Counted from the first letter of the stretch, positions 37,528 to 48,709 are shown. The stretch is DNA of 64,000 bases from Pochonia chlamydosporia 170 (GCF_001653235.2 NC_035790.1:2790001-2854000); one strand, 5' to 3'. Translations and numbers: made by a program. Notes: generated from the letters alone by a model not told the origin.

Positions 37528-37788
37528 TCAGAACTTCGGCGGCCTCATAACCTCCGTCAGAAAGCCTGGATCCCCAAAATTAGACGTATGCTTCCCCTCT
37601 TTCGCATCCTGCCGCGAAGTAGGCGGCTTGCCCAAGTCAGACACCACATCCCTCGCCTTCTGGCGGAGACCACGGCGCGGCTCGACCCCGTTATCCAAAA
37701 GAGGTTCCTTGGAGTACGACGCCGTAGTTGAGACGGAGTACGTGGACGAGGCGTCCGAGTTGGCGGAGCTGGTGGATTGACGCCGCAT
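37528..37788 (-). CDS. small disordered protein, 86 residues, function unknown
   Basis: The frame from the ATG at 37788 gives a Ser/Thr-rich, intrinsically disordered protein. It has SSTYSVSTTASYSKEPLL, then PRRGLRQKARDVVSDLGKPP, TSRQDAKEGK and a C-terminal NFGDPGFLTEV. The regular basic and acidic spacing and good codon use argue that it is translated. I have the impression that small proteins of this composition are widespread in filamentous ascomycetes, but I cannot name a family. An in-frame stop lies a short way upstream, although a possible acceptor (GGTAG at about 37803-37807) leaves room for an extra 5' exon. Function and location are unknown. Confidence 0.6.
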   Translation of the reverse strand: MRRQSTSSANSDASSTYSVSTTASYSKEPLLDNGVEPRRGLRQKARDVVSDLGKPPTSRQDAKEGKHTSNFGDPGFLTEVMRPPKF

Positions 37789-39054
37789 GGTTCCGGGGGA
37801 TGTCGCTACCAAAATTATAAGGGTTCAAGTCGTTGCAGCGGCGCTCGTCCTTGGCAATCGCTTTTAATTTCGTCTCTCGATCAAAAATGGGCGATGGATG
37901 ATGAAAAAGTGTAGGAAAGTGAGTGAGGGAGAAAAAGAGGCGCTCATGGGCTTTCGCAGAGTGAGCGGCTTTCTTATTAGCCGTCTTGGCTCACTCGTGA
38001 TCCAACCAAAGGGCTTTGCAGCGCACCTCCTGCGCCTTTCCCAATGAGAGGAGGCTTGGGACGCCACAGATGTGCAAAGTATTGATAGATGTGTGGTGTA
38101 GGGAGTAATGGGGCAGGGGGTCCCTGCGTGAGATGACTTGCTTTTGGAAGTTGGCGAGACGCTTTGACGGGAGGAAGGTGATGATGATGAAGTCAGTTGT
38201 GTGATTGTAGTGTTGCGGCGTTTTTCTGCGTTTGGGAGATTGTCGTGAGTCGTAGATCTTGTCGTGGGGATATGACGGAATTGCTGGACGATCATGTTAC
38301 TGCCCCGTCCATTTCTAACGTCATTGCAACAGGCACTGTACCTACCGTGTTAATAATCCAGTGTCAGTCTTTGCAGGCACAAGCTGAATGGCAGTGTTGG
38401 TGCAAATTGCGAATTTGTTACGTTTTCCTGCATCACGCCTTCATCGCTGAAACGACCATGACAGTTCAGCCCAGGACTTCAAAGTTCTCAGCCCATCCGC
38501 CCAAGGCTTCACATCTTCCCACGACTGAGACATGAGCCAGGCCCCTGTCACCCACCCAAGCGAACTTGACTTGTCTGTGGCCCACTTCACCGCTAGGAGT
38601 GCTGCCATCAGCACGTCCATATCAGGCAGGCTGTTAGCGAGATGCAGCTCTGCAGAAGGCGCCAGACCAACCCAAATCAATGGCGTTTAATCGCATGAAA
38701 AGCTGTTGCTTTAAATAAACTTTTCATAAGTATGACGTGCCTGTATATTCGGTACTTTCTGGAGACGAAACCATTACCACTCGTCTCAACACTTGACTCA
38801 CCCATTCATTCATCTTCCACGAGGTATCTACGACACATGTCCACGATAAACAGCCTTTCCCAACCCTTCTCAAAACCCCAGATAACCTCCGTTTTGATAT
38901 CTGTACAAGCGCCAAAACTCCGTGTACCCAATGCAGTCATCAGCCGGTGAAATGTCACACAACCCGTGCTCCATATCATATCCCGGCAAAATAAAAACCC
39001 AATACTAATACCGAAAGAAGCATAAAGTAAGGTTAGCACAGTCTGTGTCACAGA
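37789..39054. other. 1.3-kb intergenic region
   Basis: Upstream region of the small gene at 37528 and the 3' side of the glutaredoxin gene. A 143-codon minus-strand frame at 37864-38295 is Ser-rich and lacks support; it more likely represents leader sequence. Confidence 0.45.
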
Positions 39055-39963
39055 TCAGGAATTGCTATCGCCAGGCGCAAACCGTTCTGAGACCTGGATG
39101 CGCTTGTTGCCCAGCATCTTAATCTTTCCTGCCAGCTTGTTCTCTCTGTCTAGCTCGACAATGTCGTCACCTCCGCCTATGCTGACTCCATTGACGAGAA
39201 TGTTGGGTACGGTCCTACGACCAGTCTTTTCCCCCAAGACGGCTTGTAAAGCAGGCCCCTGTGGATGCTCGTCGAGTTCGACAACATGTGGCACGGGGGC
39301 GATGTGATACTTGTCGAGAAGGATGCCTTTGGCTGTCTTGGAGAAGGGGCAGTACGTCTTGGAAAAGATGACGACTAGTGACACGTTAGATGCCATGGGC
39401 AGCCATGATAGAGAATCGCTAAACATACCTGGTGCCTTTTTCAAAATACTACTTAACTCGGCTTCCGCCTCGCTCTCCTCCTTGGTTTCCTTGGCCTTGC
39501 CCTTGGTCTTATCTGTTGTCTTGTCTGAGTCCTTTGACAGAGCATGATCACCCGTAGTCTTGTCCTTTTTCGGCTGACCACCCGCTGAATTGCCCTGGCC
39601 TACAATCTTACTCGGGACGTCAGGCTTCAGGCCACCCTTTGTATTGGCCTTGTCCTTGGCGTCCTGCTCAGCCTTTTTCAACCGCATCTGCATCTCGGCA
39701 GCGACCTTTCTGTCATCCTCATCAACGTCGCCGTCGGCGTCCTTGTCAGCGGGGATATGGCCAGCCCTTTGGCCCGTTTTGGTGTTGATAATAGCCTGAC
39801 CGGGCGGTGTGCCTTTCTTCATCCCGTCCATGGTCTTGTGGTAAAAGTCTTGTATCTTGTGCGAGTCTTGACTCGGATCGACGCCGGATGAATAGAAGAA
39901 GAAGAATACGACCGTCACAACGGCCGCCAGGACGAGCAGTCGCATTCGTCGTGGGGAAGGCAT
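39055..39963 (-). CDS. membrane-anchored monothiol glutaredoxin, Grx6/Grx7-like
   Basis: Predicted secretory-pathway glutaredoxin of 284 residues from exons 39963-39429 and 39374-39055. An N-terminal signal-anchor (LLVLAAVVTVVFFFFYSSG, about residues 9-27) is followed by a long Lys/Asp/Glu-rich stalk. The glutaredoxin fold comes after it, with VVIFSKTYCPFSKTAKG (active-site C187, monothiol CPFS), VVELDEHPQGP, RTVPNILVNG and IGGGDDI. This layout is that of yeast ER/Golgi Grx6 and Grx7, which act in lumenal thiol and iron-sulfur chemistry. The intron (54 nt, GTATGT donor, CTAAC branch, CTAG acceptor) has no stop and a length divisible by three, so an unspliced reading stays open. Splicing it restores the conserved KKAPVVIFSK junction. 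The ATG at 39963 is the only one ahead of the anchor. Confidence 0.9.
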   Translation of the reverse strand: MPSPRRMRLLVLAAVVTVVFFFFYSSGVDPSQDSHKIQDFYHKTMDGMKKGTPPGQAIINTKTGQRAGHIPADKDADGDVDEDDRKVAAEMQMRLKKAEQDAKDKANTKGGLKPDVPSKIVGQGNSAGGQPKKDKTTGDHALSKDSDKTTDKTKGKAKETKEESEAEAELSSILKKAPGMFSDSLSWLPMASNVSLVVIFSKTYCPFSKTAKGILLDKYHIAPVPHVVELDEHPQGPALQAVLGEKTGRRTVPNILVNGVSIGGGDDIVELDRENKLAGKIKMLGNKRIQVSERFAPGDSNS

Positions 39964-40778
39964 ATTGAGATGAGATGTTCGGGATGCGGTTAATCAGATT
40001 TCGAACTTGGCGAAGTACCTAGGCAAGGTAGCCGGTGGTGCTGGCACAGCTTCCGTTTGAGGGTCGTCGGATGCTGGCTTTGATGCGTCGCAGCTCCGTC
40101 ACGTCGTTTTTCACAGTATTTCTTGGATTCGATGACAAGAACGGGTGGATATGAATGAACGACTTGCGTTGAAGTGCGTCGACGTCAAAGTGTCGTGTGG
40201 TGAACTGGACTTTGATGTCGATTTCAGGAGACATGTCTCCAGCTTGCTGGCAATTGTGGCTGCCCATGTGGACCGTAGATATATGTAGCTCCGAGCTGTG
40301 TGATTGGGCTGCCGTCGCTGGATGTGGAGAGGCCACCAGCCATGCTGCTGCTGTGTCACCACAGCTTTAGGCATCTTTGCCGTGGCTTTCAGCGGCCGTT
40401 CAGGATCAAGGATATTTTGCAGAATTCGCAGATCGCCACCGCAACTTGGGTCCAGCATGTGATTCATCAGCCTGCTGGTATTTATAATGAGCGAATTAAA
40501 AAGGGGGGATCGCAGATCCCAATACAACTATTGTACAAAGACCAACAACTTTAAACGAACGTTGGAGTCGAAAGAGGCCACAAACCAGTGTCGACCAGAC
40601 TCTAGTTATCGGCCCCCCGCATCTCAATCCAGCAGTCTACCAAACGACTGTGAGAGCAAATTCCCCTATCTTTCAACTGTTGACCCAAACCTCCTCAATT
40701 CCGTTGTTATAACTCCCAGAAAACATACTTGAGACCTACTACATAGAGAAATCCCCATCGGTCCAGCCGAGCACTACC
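39964..40778. other. intergenic region with CCTAGG motif
   Basis: Glutaredoxin promoter and 3' side of the small secreted-protein ORF. Holds TACCTAGG at 40016-40023. A 138-codon minus-strand frame at 40111-40527 has no recognisable feature. Confidence 0.45.
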
Positions 40779-41060
40779 TCAAAACCGCTTTCTAACCCAC
40801 TCTGGTCGAGATTCGCTATGCAAGCGCATCGAAGTCGAATATACAACCCTGCGGACCTCGCCCCCCCTTTTGTGTATTGTTTTCGGTGGATTTATATGTG
40901 CAGATGCAGATGTTGATGCCGATGCCGGCTCCGCGTGTCCGTGAGCCCTATGTCTGTCCAGTCTCTTCAGATGAATATCTTGATGCGCATGTCGCTCGTG
41001 ATTGGCTGGTGCAGCATTGATGCCGAGTGCGAGGGCGATGAGAATGATGTAGGATAGCAT
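40779..41060 (-). CDS. possible small secreted peptide precursor, 93 residues
   Basis: The frame from the ATG at 41060 begins with a convincing signal peptide (MLSYIILIALALGINAAPA, cleavage near residue 17-19). The rest is hydrophilic, His-rich and cysteine-free, with dibasic Kex2-type sites KR at 32-33, KR at 64-65, RR at 70-71 and RKR near the C-terminus (90-92). This is the layout of a secreted, Kex2-processed precursor, but no internal repeat is present. I do not recognise a family. It is divergent from SIL1 across 0.9 kb. An ORF of this length could arise by chance, so confidence is moderate. Confidence 0.42.
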   Translation of the reverse strand: MLSYIILIALALGINAAPANHERHAHQDIHLKRLDRHRAHGHAEPASASTSASAHINPPKTIHKRGGEVRRVVYSTSMRLHSESRPEWVRKRF

Positions 41061-41972
41061 CGTTTCCGCCTCCCCAGTTGTATTGAAATATTGAGGGACG
41101 TTGTATCATACGAGCGAAATTCCGCTTACTCCATCAAGGAAATTGTAGTATGAAAAATATACTGCTCGGGGAAGATGATAAAGTTTGTTTGCTTGAGACT
41201 TCTCGCTTCACGGCCAAGGTCAGTTATATGCGTTTCGCAGTGCCAACCAACCTCGCCTCCTAATGGAGTGACGACACCAGGATGACAATTCATGTCTAAC
41301 TTGACGTCTTCCAATTCGATGCCCGAGCTTCTTCGTCAGGAATGTAAAGCCAGCTTCCAGATTTGCAAAGCTTCAATGATCCCGCGTAAAGAGCTTCATC
41401 GTTCAAGGTGCCGCCCATTGGTATGCAATCGCCCTGCCCCGCCACCGTGGAATGGACAAGGGAGGGAAAAGAAGCACAAGGCTCATCAGTCTGCGTACTG
41501 AAGGAATTGGCATTTCAAATCACTGCAATTCAAGTGGTCAGAGTTGCTCCATCTGACTTGTTTGCTATGATATTCATACAAGTTTGGGACGCATCATCAT
41601 TTTCAACATCAGTGCGGACTCTTTCCTGGGTGCATGTAAGTGGCCATGGCGTGACTAAGCGAGCCAACCAATCAGGAATTGACAGCTCGGCAATCGTAGT
41701 GGCCACTTTGCTGAGTCGCGATGGCGCTTCCACCGACTTCGATATCCACAATTATACACGCTTCGCTGTATGTGTCCTCTTCTTCGTTGACTCATTTTAG
41801 CCTGTATAAAAGTAATTTGTCGCCATTAATGTATATTTATTTTCCTTGAAACATTGAGCAGGCGGTTGGCTGATCCGTCTTCACCAAACCAAACCTCAGC
41901 AGCTCACCTCGATCGGCCTAAGAGTCTGTGCCCAAACCAGCATTGACAACACCAAACCTCACATCGCTCACA
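41061..41972. promoter_or_regulatory. divergent intergenic region ahead of SIL1
   Basis: 0.9 kb between the start of the small secreted ORF and the SIL1 start. It should hold the SIL1 promoter. I did not find a confident unfolded-protein-response element. Confidence 0.4.
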
Positions 41973-43214
41973 ATGACTCGGCCACGCTCAACAACACATC
42001 TACCTATGATGCTAGCCATCGTCTTTGCCCTCATAGTCTGCATCTTTGCAACTCCCTCAATAGCCCAAGACTCAAGTTCAGACAAGGCTGCAAAACCAGA
42101 CCTCATCTGCCACACCAGCAACCCCGATGAGTGTTACCCACGGGTCTTCCAACCAACAGATGAATTCCAAACAGTACACAATGACCAAGAACTACCCAAC
42201 GGGCTTCATGTCCGGCTAAACATCTGGACCGGCCAAAAAGAAGCCAAGATCAATGTCCCCGGTGAGACGGACCCTTCTCTAGAGGGGCTACCGATTGATC
42301 AAGCCGTGGTCGTGGTTGACCCCGAGCAACAACCAGATGCGCCTAAAATTCCCAGAGGCGCACCAGAGTACGAACCCGTGGGAAAGGTGAAAGGCCCGGA
42401 GCACGAATCAGTCCACTTTTACGAGGGACTCAAGATGCTCAAGAGCGGCGTCACTAAAAACGACAAAGCATTCGATGATGCGCTAGAAGGACTGGAAGAC
42501 CTCTCTCACGACTTGTACTACGGTCTCAAAGTCGCCGAGGATTCGGACGCCATCAAAGCTCTTTTGTGCCTCATGTCTGACCAGAGGGCGGCGACGGATG
42601 GAGCCATTCCTCGCGATCAACAAGCCGCTGCCATCTTGGCGGGCGCCATGCAAAATAACCCTACCGCCCTCAAGGAAGTCGTCAAGGTGTGGCCGCAGCT
42701 TGTGGACTCCAAGTGTCCCAACACCGGGGAGTCGTTGCGTCAAAGTATTTACTCGAGCGTCATTCCAGCTCGAAATGGACACGGCACCGATGACCAGCAG
42801 GCTGCTGCGCGGGTCAAGTCCAAAGTCGCCGTCATCAATGGCCTCATCAAGGATAGCATAATTCGGGCAGAATTCTTGAAGGATGGCGGCATGGCGTCGC
42901 TGCTGAGGGTATTGATGCCCGAGGGGAAGGCGTGGGCCGGGGCACAACGAAAGGCGGGCCAACTTGTTCTGGATAACTTTATGGACGAGGACATGGGCGC
43001 TGTTTTGGGACAGTGGCCGACCATTCCTAGGTTGAGCGATGAGCAGTGCCGGACTAGAGAGTCGGAGACGGCTGAGGGGTGCTGGGACTATCATGTCGGT
43101 AGGATCATGAAGGCGAGTAAGGCGGGTAAGGGAGATTGGAGTCGAGAGTTGAATAATAGACTTGCGAGCGTGAGAAAGGAGCAGAGCAAGAGGAGGGCGC
43201 ATGAAGAATTGTAG
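41973..43214 (+). CDS. SIL1: SIL1, nucleotide-exchange factor of the ER Hsp70 BiP/Kar2
   Basis: ER-lumenal co-chaperone that releases ADP from BiP. A single exon encodes 413 residues. A hydrophobic signal sequence (MMLAIVFALIVCIFA, about residues 12-26) is followed by a conserved N-terminal part with CHTSNPDECYPRVFQPTDEF and ELPNGLHVRLNIWTG, which is diagnostic for fungal Sil1. Armadillo-like helical repeats fill the centre. The protein ends in HEEL, a variant of the HDEL retrieval signal. The ATG at 41973 directly precedes the signal peptide; an in-frame GTG 45 nt upstream was not used. Identity rests on the N-terminal motif, length, ER signals and helical repeats. Confidence 0.9.
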   Translation: MTRPRSTTHLPMMLAIVFALIVCIFATPSIAQDSSSDKAAKPDLICHTSNPDECYPRVFQPTDEFQTVHNDQELPNGLHVRLNIWTGQKEAKINVPGETDPSLEGLPIDQAVVVVDPEQQPDAPKIPRGAPEYEPVGKVKGPEHESVHFYEGLKMLKSGVTKNDKAFDDALEGLEDLSHDLYYGLKVAEDSDAIKALLCLMSDQRAATDGAIPRDQQAAAILAGAMQNNPTALKEVVKVWPQLVDSKCPNTGESLRQSIYSSVIPARNGHGTDDQQAAARVKSKVAVINGLIKDSIIRAEFLKDGGMASLLRVLMPEGKAWAGAQRKAGQLVLDNFMDEDMGAVLGQWPTIPRLSDEQCRTRESETAEGCWDYHVGRIMKASKAGKGDWSRELNNRLASVRKEQSKRRAHEEL

Positions 43215-43514
43215 AGTTGTGCGTGTTAGACCTGTACATGATGATAGACTTGTAATATACCCATTGACGACGAGCAATAACAACCAACAATTTGTGCAAA
43301 CCACTGTTCATATCAGTATCCGTAAAACATTGTGATTATTGGAGTATTTGGCGTACCGTATTATTGCCAGTCGCAATGTATCATCTCATGCCGCAGGTGG
43401 CCCAACTGCCGGCCACCAACGTCAAGCCCACAAAATTTCAACCTCAACCCACCACAGCCCAGCTTCAACCATCACCAGATCCATCAACATCAACGTCAAC
43501 ATCCAAACACAACC
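43215..43514. other. short intergenic region SIL1 - SET/MYND gene
   Basis: 300 bp between two same-strand genes; must hold the SIL1 3' end and the downstream promoter. The right end is CA-rich with repeated ATCAAC-like words. Confidence 0.4.
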
Positions 43515-45200
43515 ATGCCATCCATAGAAACCCGTCATCATCCTATCAAGCACCGCGCCCTCCACGCCACCAGCGCCTTCAAGCCCTCGCAAATAATCCA
43601 CACCTTCCATCCGCTCATCTTACACCCATCCCTCTCGCATCTCACGTCCGTCTGCACACACTGCCTTCGTCCAGGCTCACCACGCGCCTGTTCCCGCTGC
43701 CACGCTGCATACTACTGTGACGCTGCATGCCAGAAAGCAGCCTGGACAGCCGTCCACTCCAAAGAATGCAAGCCCCTCCGGCAGCGGAAGCTGGGGTCGC
43801 GCACAGGCGCTGATCTACCAACACCTGTGAGAGCGCTGGTGCAAACTCTGCTAAAACAGGAGATTGAGGATGGTGTGTCCTTGCTGGATGGGCACGTGGA
43901 CAAGAGGAGAAATAACAAGAGTTGGCCGGACTTGGAGATGATGGGGATGGCGGCGTGTGCGTTTGCTGGGAGAGATGGCGGGGAGGCAGATGTACGAAGG
44001 GCAGTTGAGCTGCTTTGCAAGGTATGCTGGTATTCTCGGCTCTGAGGGTTTGATGTGGTTACTGACGATTAGTAGATCCAGACGAATGCCTTTCATAGAT
44101 GGGATGTTGATCTAGGACAGGTGGGTGTGTTTTTGGAAACGACACTGGCCATGGCGAACCATTCGTGTATTCCAAACGCTGTGGTCCAGTTTGTGGGAAG
44201 AAAGGCGATTTTGAGGGCCGAGACGGCCATTCAGACTGGTGATGAGATTGAAATCTCATACACGGGTACGTGTAGATGTTATTTCGTGAGTGAGTGAATC
44301 TGCTAACTTAGGGTAGATTGTACAATGCCATTGTCGACACGGAGAGAAGCACTATTGCAGTATAGCTTTGAGTGCACTTGCGATAGGTGCATAAATGACT
44401 TGAATGTGTACCAAGTCTGTTCAAAATTAGTGCGGCATGCAAACGCAGATACGCTCAGTGTTGCAGACGTATCCAATGTCGATAACCACCCAGCAGTCAC
44501 GGATAAACGCATACAAGGCATTGCGGCGAAACACACTACGGAACCAAACCAGTTACCAGAAACACTCTCTGAACGTCACAGAGCCTTAGTAGCAGAATAC
44601 AAGTCTAACAAGACCCTCATCGATGACGACCTATGGGCTGTATCACCAGTCCCGCAACTCCTCACGGAAACTTCAATCTACTTTGCCGAACAGAATAACT
44701 TTGCCTATGCGCTGGCAGTGGCATCCGTGGTTGCAGTATCGTGCGATCCATACCGCTACGTGACGCCTTTTCACCCCGTTCGCGTAAAGAATCTCTTGAT
44801 GATAGCGAAGCTATTGGCTAATACCGCTGAGAACATGGGGAGTGCTATAACAACAACCAAGGGTGTGCTGAACCAGAAACTTCAAGAAGCGCTGGCAGAT
44901 ATTGATCAGGTATCCCTGTGCCAAATGCTTCTCCTCATGGTTGTCAAAATGTGTCCAGGGGAGCTAGCAGAATGGGAACTATGCGTGTCGGCGAGGGAGA
45001 TGTTGGCTGATATTGCGAGACTGCCTGGCCGAGGGAAGGAGTTGTCTCTGATAAATAGCTGGGGCGTTGATGGGGATCTTGAGGAGTCCAAACTGTTTTA
45101 CGAGTATGCTGTAGTCAAACAGGTTGGTACGTTGGGGGAATTGGGGAGGAATCTAGTCAGGGAGGTGTATACTACTGAATGGGCACAGGTTGCCAGTTAG
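43515..45200 (+). CDS. SET and MYND domain protein (SMYD-like lysine methyltransferase)
   Basis: Predicted protein lysine methyltransferase of 526 residues from exons 43515-44021, 44076-44265 and 44317-45200 (introns 54 and 51 nt). The SET domain is split, as in SMYD proteins: an N-terminal part (HRALHATSAFKPSQIIHTF) precedes a MYND zinc finger C47-x2-C50-x8-C59-x2-C62-x5-C68-x3-C72-x8-H81-x3-C85. The second SET part has MANHSCIPNAVVQF and EIEISYTDCTMPLSTRREAL, with the post-SET cysteines CTCDRC. A C-terminal helical region of about 230 residues resembles the TPR-like domain of the family. All AdoMet/lysine-channel motifs (NHSC, SYTD) are intact. Substrate is unknown. Confidence 0.92.
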
Positions 45201-45290
45201 TCAATTAGACGTGTCTCGTTGATATATTTCAAACTTCCAAGAGGTTGCCATTGGTACGAGATGAAGAAGAGACATGCAAGTGAAGTTGGA

Positions 45291-45326
45291 ACGATCCGGA
45301 CAACGATCCGGACAACGATCCGGACA
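45291..45326. repeat. three tandem copies of a 12-bp unit
   Basis: Three perfect copies of ACGATCCGGACA followed by a partial ACGAT, about 90 bp downstream of the SET/MYND stop codon. Confidence 0.9.
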
Positions 45327-48300
45327 ACGATTGGACCATAATTGACAAGTAATTCTGTTGGACGGTATGCCGGGGACTGAGATCCAACTTTCAAGGCAAG
45401 TCACCACCGAGCGCATTGCTTCGTCAAAGATGGAAGAGGCAACACCTGCTTCCAAATGTGATGCACAATGAGACTACAATCTGCAGCCTTGCCAAATATA
45501 ACTCGGTATGTGAATTCGTAGTTCACCTCGGTCACCCTGGAGCAAGCACCGCCAGGCAATGGCTAGTCTACTTACTCCATTGCTGCAATCAGTCTGGCTG
45601 CCTGCGCCACAGGAACTGGTGGTCCATGCCACCCATCATGACGGGCAATACCCCTGTATTTTGGTGTGGAGAGCCATAGAACAGCTGCAGACGCTGAGTG
45701 CTAAGGACGGGAGCGATCAGATCGACCAAGGATGCTGCAGGGTGGTGCTGGCTCCGTTGTCATTGTAGCATCAAGAGGTGTGGGGGGTTGTCTAGCTCGT
45801 CAGATACGAGGCTGGATGCCGCTACCGTTGAGCCAACTTGGCATCCCAAAGTTTCATTCCTCCTCCATCAAGCCATGTGGCGGCCAACCTGGTTGCTCGT
45901 GAAGGGTGCTCGGCACGACCAACCTTTCATCTTTTTCGTTGCATTGGACTTGTCTGACCAGCTAACAGTCGGACGTAGGGTCAGTATATCAACTTCAAGG
46001 GCCCGGGAAATCGGAATTCAAACCTGCCTGGTGTTGCTCTCGGGTTACGGCAAATCGGTAAGCCAGTTTGCCTTCCCATTTCCCAACTGTTAGGCCCAAC
46101 TTTGTCGTTTGTCTTTGTACGGAGTGCAGTTGATGCGGTTGCTCATGTGCTCCCCTTCGCTCAAGCTATGGGCTCCTCAGCGACTAACGCACAGACGTCG
46201 ACGGATGCCATGGCAACTCAGGAACTCTTCTCACCACCATTCCAGTACGCAGGGCCAGCGTGAGGTTCCTGGTGGCTGGTTGGGCTTTCAATTAGCGGCC
46301 ATTATTGGCGGGTCTAACCGGACAATCGACTTTTCACGAATGCAGTGGAGCTCCATGAATGGTTACTGGCTGCATGGAGCCTCCAGATGTCGAGGACCAA
46401 ATGCACCGGGCCGCTAAAAGGTTTCCAACAATGTGACCCAGTTTGGAGCGCTGGACGCAGGCATGGTGAAGCCGCCAAGCCCCAAGTCGATGTTCATCGG
46501 CAAAGCCGGCTCAGGGCGAGAACTGTATTGATGAAAGCTAGAGTTGGCGGACTGTTGCCAACAGGTGCTATTCTCTGAAGAGAATGTTCTTGTAATGAAC
46601 AATGCTGTGACTCACTGTTCGTGCGACGGCCGCCCCAACGAAATTGCTAATATTGGGAGCCCAAATAACCACGATGACATACGGAGTAGAGAACGACAAA
46701 AGGAAGCATCATACCTAGTACGCACACAGAGGGGCAACAAGGTTTTCTGGTGCCTGTCCACTGTGAGCAACCAAGCTGAAGAAGAACGCTATCTGATTGC
46801 GTGTGACATTGATGTGCTGCCTCCGCCCTTGCGTCACGTCGTCCAGCCTCAGAAAATCGGCGATATTAGCCGCTTGCGTGTCGTTGTTTGGGGCATGTAA
46901 TTTGGAGTTTGCTACATGCCCACCACATGCTCCAAGGCCACAGGCTTGTTTGGCTGGACACTCGACTTCCACCGGCTTCCCCATGTAACCCCTCAATGAC
47001 AGAAAGATGGCTTTTTGGGGCATGACGGCTGGGATGGGGAAGGTTGCTGTTTGAAGAACTGGCCCCTGTGCATGAGGCGCATGCAGGTCAACAAGATTCT
47101 GCTGGTAGCCGTGCAACTCCGCATCAATTGGAGAGAAATAGCTTTGTTGACAGCTTTTCAATTGACCACAGGCGAAAAGTGTAATACGAAGCTGGTGCAA
47201 AGCCCAGCACTCACTGATGTCGACAATGAAGGTCCAATTGAGCCCATTCGACAATCCAATGATGCGCCTAACCAAGGCTTACATGGTGAAACTGAGCCTT
47301 GTCCCATCAATCAACGTGATGGATGCGTGCTGTCTCAAAACCCTCGCAAGTCAACCCAGGGCCACCACACCTTGTCCATGTGATTGAAGGCACTTGTCCC
47401 TCGCGATAACAGTTGCGCTACAGTGGCCAGGTGCCCATCACCCTGGCAGGCATAGTGTCATGGTGCTTCAAAAAACAGAATCTGAATCAGAAGGTCTGCT
47501 TGAACGGAGGAGGCGATGAATTGATTGTGTGCTTCAGAGATGAGGGCCAAACATGGGCCGTTCCAGCCAGACAATGCCTGCCACAAGCCCACCACAGAGT
47601 ATGCTGAAGGCTGTCCGCGATAGACGAGCGTCATGGACACCCTGGCAACCAAATATCTCTCCATGCTATGCTCTGTGCCCTTGTTCTCGGTGAAGGATAT
47701 CCTGGCTGTTGAAGACGACTCGCCATCACTTGTTGAGGTACAATTCTCTGCGGACTACTCCGTACTGCGACGCAGAATCTGCCGCGGACGGCAAGGCTGC
47801 GAAACAGCTTGCCAACTACGTAATACCTCGTGAATAGTGGAATGACCGAGGGACGATTTCATCGCTGTAGTGGAGAATATCGGACTCTGGCGGCCGCCTG
47901 TCCCTTGTCTCCCATCTGGCCATCCATGTTATCTTGTTGCGTATTTGGACATGGGTGTGGCTCTTCAGAGACACTTAGCGCCACGCCGAGACTCACTTGC
48001 CACCGACCCAGGTTAGTTGGTTTTAGTCGTTGGGGCCAAAGGATGTCCACTGCGAGTGGTAATCAGAAAAGCGATGAGTGAAAATTTCGGCATGGAGACG
48101 GATCAATTGATGGGTGCGGCAATATGGAGCAGATTGTTGTCAGCTGGCTGGTACTCCGAAATTTGGGCTGTTGGCTCCAGGTAATATACTAGGTAGCTGG
48201 GTGCGAGACGGCGGCAAATTGGCGAAAGAAAGGAAGCAATTGAAAAGAAGAGGGCAGGAAGAAGAGGAAAATACAGGTGGTTGAGGTCGACACGATGTCA

Positions 48301-48659
48301 GCGAACGCCCATGTTGAGGTCTGGTTGTCTGCATGGAGAAGCTGGCTTGATGCTGGTACGAGCTCTGACCCCGGTCTTTTGGCAAAGTTCCGATGTGACC
48401 AGAGGTCAACTGGTACTAGACATGGTGACAAGGAGCTCCGTAATACCTGCCTCAATGCTGTGGACTCGCTTTTTCTGTCGCCGCCAAGCCGCGCATGGAG
48501 CCTGGCTAGACAATGGCCACAGACTAGCAACAGAATGATCAAATGAAGTCAGGTTCCATTTCTGGCCCGACCCCCGGTTGCAGTCTGTCAGTGTGTTGCG
48601 TTGCCCTTGCTCCGTGGGCCATGTCTCGTTGGTTGGTCTTGGCCTTCGAAGGTGTGAAG

Positions 48660-48709
48660 TCTGGTCTGGTCTGGCCTGGTCTGGTCTGGCCTGGTCTGTT
48701 CTGCTCTGG
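48660..48709 (+). repeat. TCTGG-family pentamer array
   Basis: Ten five-base units: TCTGG mixed with CCTGG, TCTGT and TCTGC, in the same orientation as the array at 22467. It lies about 320 bp upstream of the GPI-protein start codon, before the pyrimidine-rich stretch. Confidence 0.88.
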
